This document shows, in pieces, positions 61,109 through 64,000 of a stretch of DNA of 64,000 nucleotides. The DNA comes from Cichorium intybus. Its lineage: Eukaryota > Streptophyta > Magnoliopsida > Asterales > Asteraceae. The translations under genes were made by a program, and so were the position numbers. Each line of letters opens with the position of its first letter. Within the stretch, counting starts at the first letter, position 1. Under the pieces are notes generated by a model, which saw only the letters and a list, made by a program, of their open reading frames with translations, ran no database searches and had not been told where the DNA came from. The DNA is taken from positions 83,147,882 to 83,211,881 of the forward strand of contig CM042016.1 in assembly GCA_023525715.1 (NCBI GenBank), in the 5' to 3' direction.

Positions 61109-64000
61109 CTACTTAATGCCAAACCTTTCATCCTTGCGTTTGTAAGCATCTAACAAGAGTTTCTTCCTTTCTTTGACTGGTACTCTTGCAAATGCTTCTG
61201 ACTCATTCACTACTAGATCTGAATGTATGTTCACACTGCTTAACAGGATCTTCGTTGCATATTTTTTTCTCAGCTTCCGAAGTTGACGCGTCTGCTCCTC
61301 AGACTCAACTAGCAATCCACTGTCATATTTGCTAACAGGTCCACCTTTGTACGACTCCATATGTCTCATCAAGAAAACCCCTCCATCTATGTCTGTTCCA
61401 TTTGTCTGCCATTTCATTTTTACATATTTCACATCTTCTTTGCCAATTGCATCTGCAGCTTTGTGTTTCACCTCAACCAGTAGATTTGAAAAAAACAAGG
61501 CCTGTTATACAAGAAAATAGTTACAAGCATTTAAATTCAGTTACTGTTGTATATTGTTACATTTGATAACTAACCAGCCTTTTAGGAACATTCTTGTACC
61601 AAGATACTGGGTAATCCTTGCTACTATCAATCAAAGCAATCGAAATTCGTTTGATATCAAAAACCATTAGATAATACCGTTCACTTTGGTATACTGGGAT
61701 GAAAACCTGGAGGAGACACTCACAACCAAAAATACATTAGTAAAATGTGTTTCTCAATACGTGCACAATTATTATTACATATGTTATATATATTTATTAT
61801 TCTGCAACCGATACACATTTAGTAGGTTTTATTTATGTCAATGTGTATATGTTCAATTGTATGTGTCTATATACACTACATGGGAGTCTGATACCCTAGA
61901 CCTACACATAGTATGTGTGTGTGTATATGTACATTTGTATGTGTCTATGTACATTACATTTGAATTTGTAAATGTACATTTTTGTATTTGAACATTTGTA
62001 TGTTTATATGTAAATGTTATGTGTATCTGTGTATTTAAATTTCGCATGTGTATATTTACATGTGAATGTATTTTTGTATGTTTTTATTTAACTAAAGGTG
62101 TATATGTACAGTTTGTATGTGTCTGTATACAGCACATGTGAATGTTTATATGTATGATGGTATGTGTATATGTACAGTTCATTGTGTCGTGTTTTTTACA
62201 CGAAAGTGTATATGTACATTTTTTGTATGTGTATATGTGCAGAACATGTATGTATATGTTCACATTAAGTATATAGTACACTGTATGTGCATATGTACAT
62301 TTGTATGTGTATGTGTACAGTACACTATATGTGCATGTGTACAGTACTGTATGTGCATATGTACATGATGTGTACAGAACACTGTATTTGCATATGTACA
62401 TTTGTATGTGTATGTGTACAGTACACTGTATGTGCATGTGTATAGTACTGTATGTGCATATGTACATGAAGTGTACAGAACACTGTATGTGCATATGTAC
62501 ATTTGTATGTGTATGTGTATAGTACATTGTATGTGCATATGTACATTTGTAAGTGTACATTTGTATGTGTATGTGTACAGTACACTGTATGTGCATATGT
62601 ACATTTGTATGTGTATGTGTACAGTATACTGTATGTGCATGTATACAGTACTGTATGTGCATATGTACATGAAGTGTACAGAACACTGTATGTGCATATG
62701 TACATTTGTATGTGTATGTGTACAGTACACTGTATGTGCATATGTACATTTGTATGTGTATGTGTACAGTACACTGTATGTGCATATGTACACATATCTA
62801 TCATACACTTTGCTTTACATATGTACACATAAATAATTGCACACATACCAGCTAAATATTCTTTTCCTGATAACATATGGATGCATTACTATGTAAACTA
62901 CAGTTATAACAATTACATTCAAATGTGTGTAATATTTTTTAATTAGTAAATTTACTTACCAGCTCAACAGATTTCCATTTGTCTTTTCCTTTAACTCGAC
63001 TCATGAAATCTTTAAAAAACGTTGCAAATGCTTCATATGAGTCCGTCAAATTGGTCATAAAATCCTCTAGACTAGTTTGATCCTGTCCCACAAACATATG
63101 TGTTTGTTAGCATACCACATTATCATTTATATTTAGTGTATATCTATAAATTTTAATCAATTTACCATATTTATAACATTGAGATACAATCTTGTTGGCC
63201 CAGATTTCTTTTTTGCCCCTTCCTCGTGATTCATCACAAAACACCAAGCGTTGATTGCATATACATCCAAAGGAACATCTGGAATAAATGTCTCCATGTT
63301 GATTCTTTTAGCATAATTACCATCCTTATCTTCAAACAACGAAAACCTGTCAAGTAAACAATGAACACACATGATTCGATAAATTGTAAATTTATATAAC
63401 TATTAACACATAACTTACTCAGGATCCCCGGTCAGTTGAAACAACCATTCAGAGTCGTTTACTATTAACACATAACTTCACCTCTATCACCTTGACAAAA
63501 TCTAATACTTGAACCTGCTTGTTCAAGTATGGGGATAGTTTGTAATGCGAAGGCATCCTGAGTCGTTTACTCAGTGGTATCTCATCCATTGGGTCCTCAA
63601 CCTCATTGTCACGGTTTACTAGAGGTATCCTTACTTCGCGTCCACCAATATTGACCATTGGCCCATATTCTTCCGCTAACACCACCCCGAATTCCTGGGT
63701 TATCCCCAAATCAAAGTTAGGTTCCTCTTTGTCAGTCGTATTAAAATTAGGCTGGTGTATATTTGACAATCCAACATAATCAGGATTCCTATTTTGACGA
63801 CTTATACTTTTAGAATAATAATTTCTTTCTGTTTCTTCCACTACCTGAAGCATGTAGCTGGAAATTGGAGTATCCAACAGGTTCTTTTGTTTGTCATTTG
63901 GTGATGCCCCAGTAATCTTGAATGATAATGTCTTTGTTGGGGTTTTCAGCACTCCTTCAACAACAACGCCTTTGTTACCAGAATCAGAAACACCTGCATC
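61109..64000 (-). CDS. ULP1/C48 peptidase-like gene, 3' part; catalytic residues replaced; runs off right edge
   Basis: Minus-strand exons are 64000(+)-63419, 63346-63166, 63082-62960, 61706-61575 and 61501-61109 (TAG), with GT-AG borders. The first is open to the window edge with no ATG. Text runs EWLFQLTGDPE, FSLFEDKDGNYAKRIN, DVYAINAWCFVMNHEE, VFIPVYQSERYYLMVFDI, ALIDSS and NGTDIDGGVFLMRHMESY. This is the plant transposon-associated ULP1-like family; true ULP1 enzymes cleave SUMO. The Cys of the DCG motif is Gly here (codon GGA) and the usual His before the YxxxVF strand is Arg, so protease activity is unlikely. The first exon is out of frame over a 19 bp insertion at about 63463-63482. 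It converges on the FAR1-like gene. Confidence 0.75.
61740..62280. repeat. TGTATGTGTATATGTACATT-rich degenerate repeats in C48 intron
   Basis: Words such as tatatgtacatttgtatgtg recur irregularly, leading into the ordered array. Confidence 0.8.
62281..62790. repeat. Ordered minisatellite in the C48 intron (61707-62959)
   Basis: Three subunit types alternate: about 44 bp (ctgtatgtgcatatgtacat + ttgtatgtgtatgtgtacagtaca), about 22 bp (ctgtatgtgcatgtgtacag) and about 35 bp (..gtacatgaagtgtacagaaca). A higher-order unit repeats about three times. It is free of stops in several frames on both strands, giving long spurious His/Tyr/Cys/Val-rich frames. Confidence 0.9.

Noticed and set aside
62084..62876. 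Three overlapping minus-strand frames of about 180-233 codons rich in His/Tyr/Thr/Cys
   Set aside because: All arise from the minisatellite and are open in several frames at once; they fall in an intron of the C48-like gene.

Overview
This is nuclear plant DNA. It has GT-AG multi-exon genes, deeply nested Ty3/gypsy and Ty1/copia LTR retrotransposons, plant MULE (FAR1-type) proteins, MITEs and long (AT)n tracts. The retroelement families look to me like those of Asteraceae (lettuce or daisy relatives), but that is an impression and I could not search it. No tRNA, rRNA, organelle or prokaryotic features were seen.

Left cluster (1-20821), all on the minus strand. Gypsy element A runs off the left edge. 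In the window it has RNase H, RT, protease, gag, an extra pre-gag ORF, a PBS and a 2.1 kb LTR (4660-6745). Beyond that LTR lies the 3' internal tip of a second A copy, then a large-LTR gypsy element H (6835-20525) with only the tail of pol left. Copia-type element G (13433-19489, TSD ATTAA) sits inside the 5' LTR of H; it kept gag but I see no pol. A 296 bp piece of the A LTR (20526-20821) closes the cluster.

Middle cluster (about 22.4-45.2 kb). A degenerate copia element C on the plus strand was split twice. The first insertion is copia element B (23554-28060, 147 bp LTRs, TSD TTTTG). The second is a 3.6 kb solo gypsy LTR D (30051-42485, TSD TATAG), itself split by gypsy element E (32692-41524, TSD TAAGC). 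The LTRs of E are about 99% identical by eye, yet its pol is full of stops and has lost the RT catalytic segment. A minus-strand copia remnant F follows.

Host gene (47223-50509, minus): a complete ten-exon gene for a 360-residue poly(A)-binding-protein-interacting protein of the CID8-13 class, with a PAM2 motif and two RRMs. A MITE lies in one intron.

Right region (53.8 kb to the end): two long (AT)n tracts bracket a 2 kb inverted-repeat element I carrying a gene-like fragment. A related terminus begins immediately after the second tract and leads into a six-exon gene for an 839-residue FAR1/MULE transposase-like protein with D, D and E catalytic residues. Convergent to it is a multi-exon ULP1/C48-peptidase-like gene that runs off the right edge; its catalytic Cys and probably His are replaced. 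Arrays of alternating purine-pyrimidine repeats fill the space between the two genes and one intron. The FAR1 and C48 genes may belong to one large Mutator-like element that abuts or targets (AT)n tracts. This is the best candidate in the window for something undescribed.
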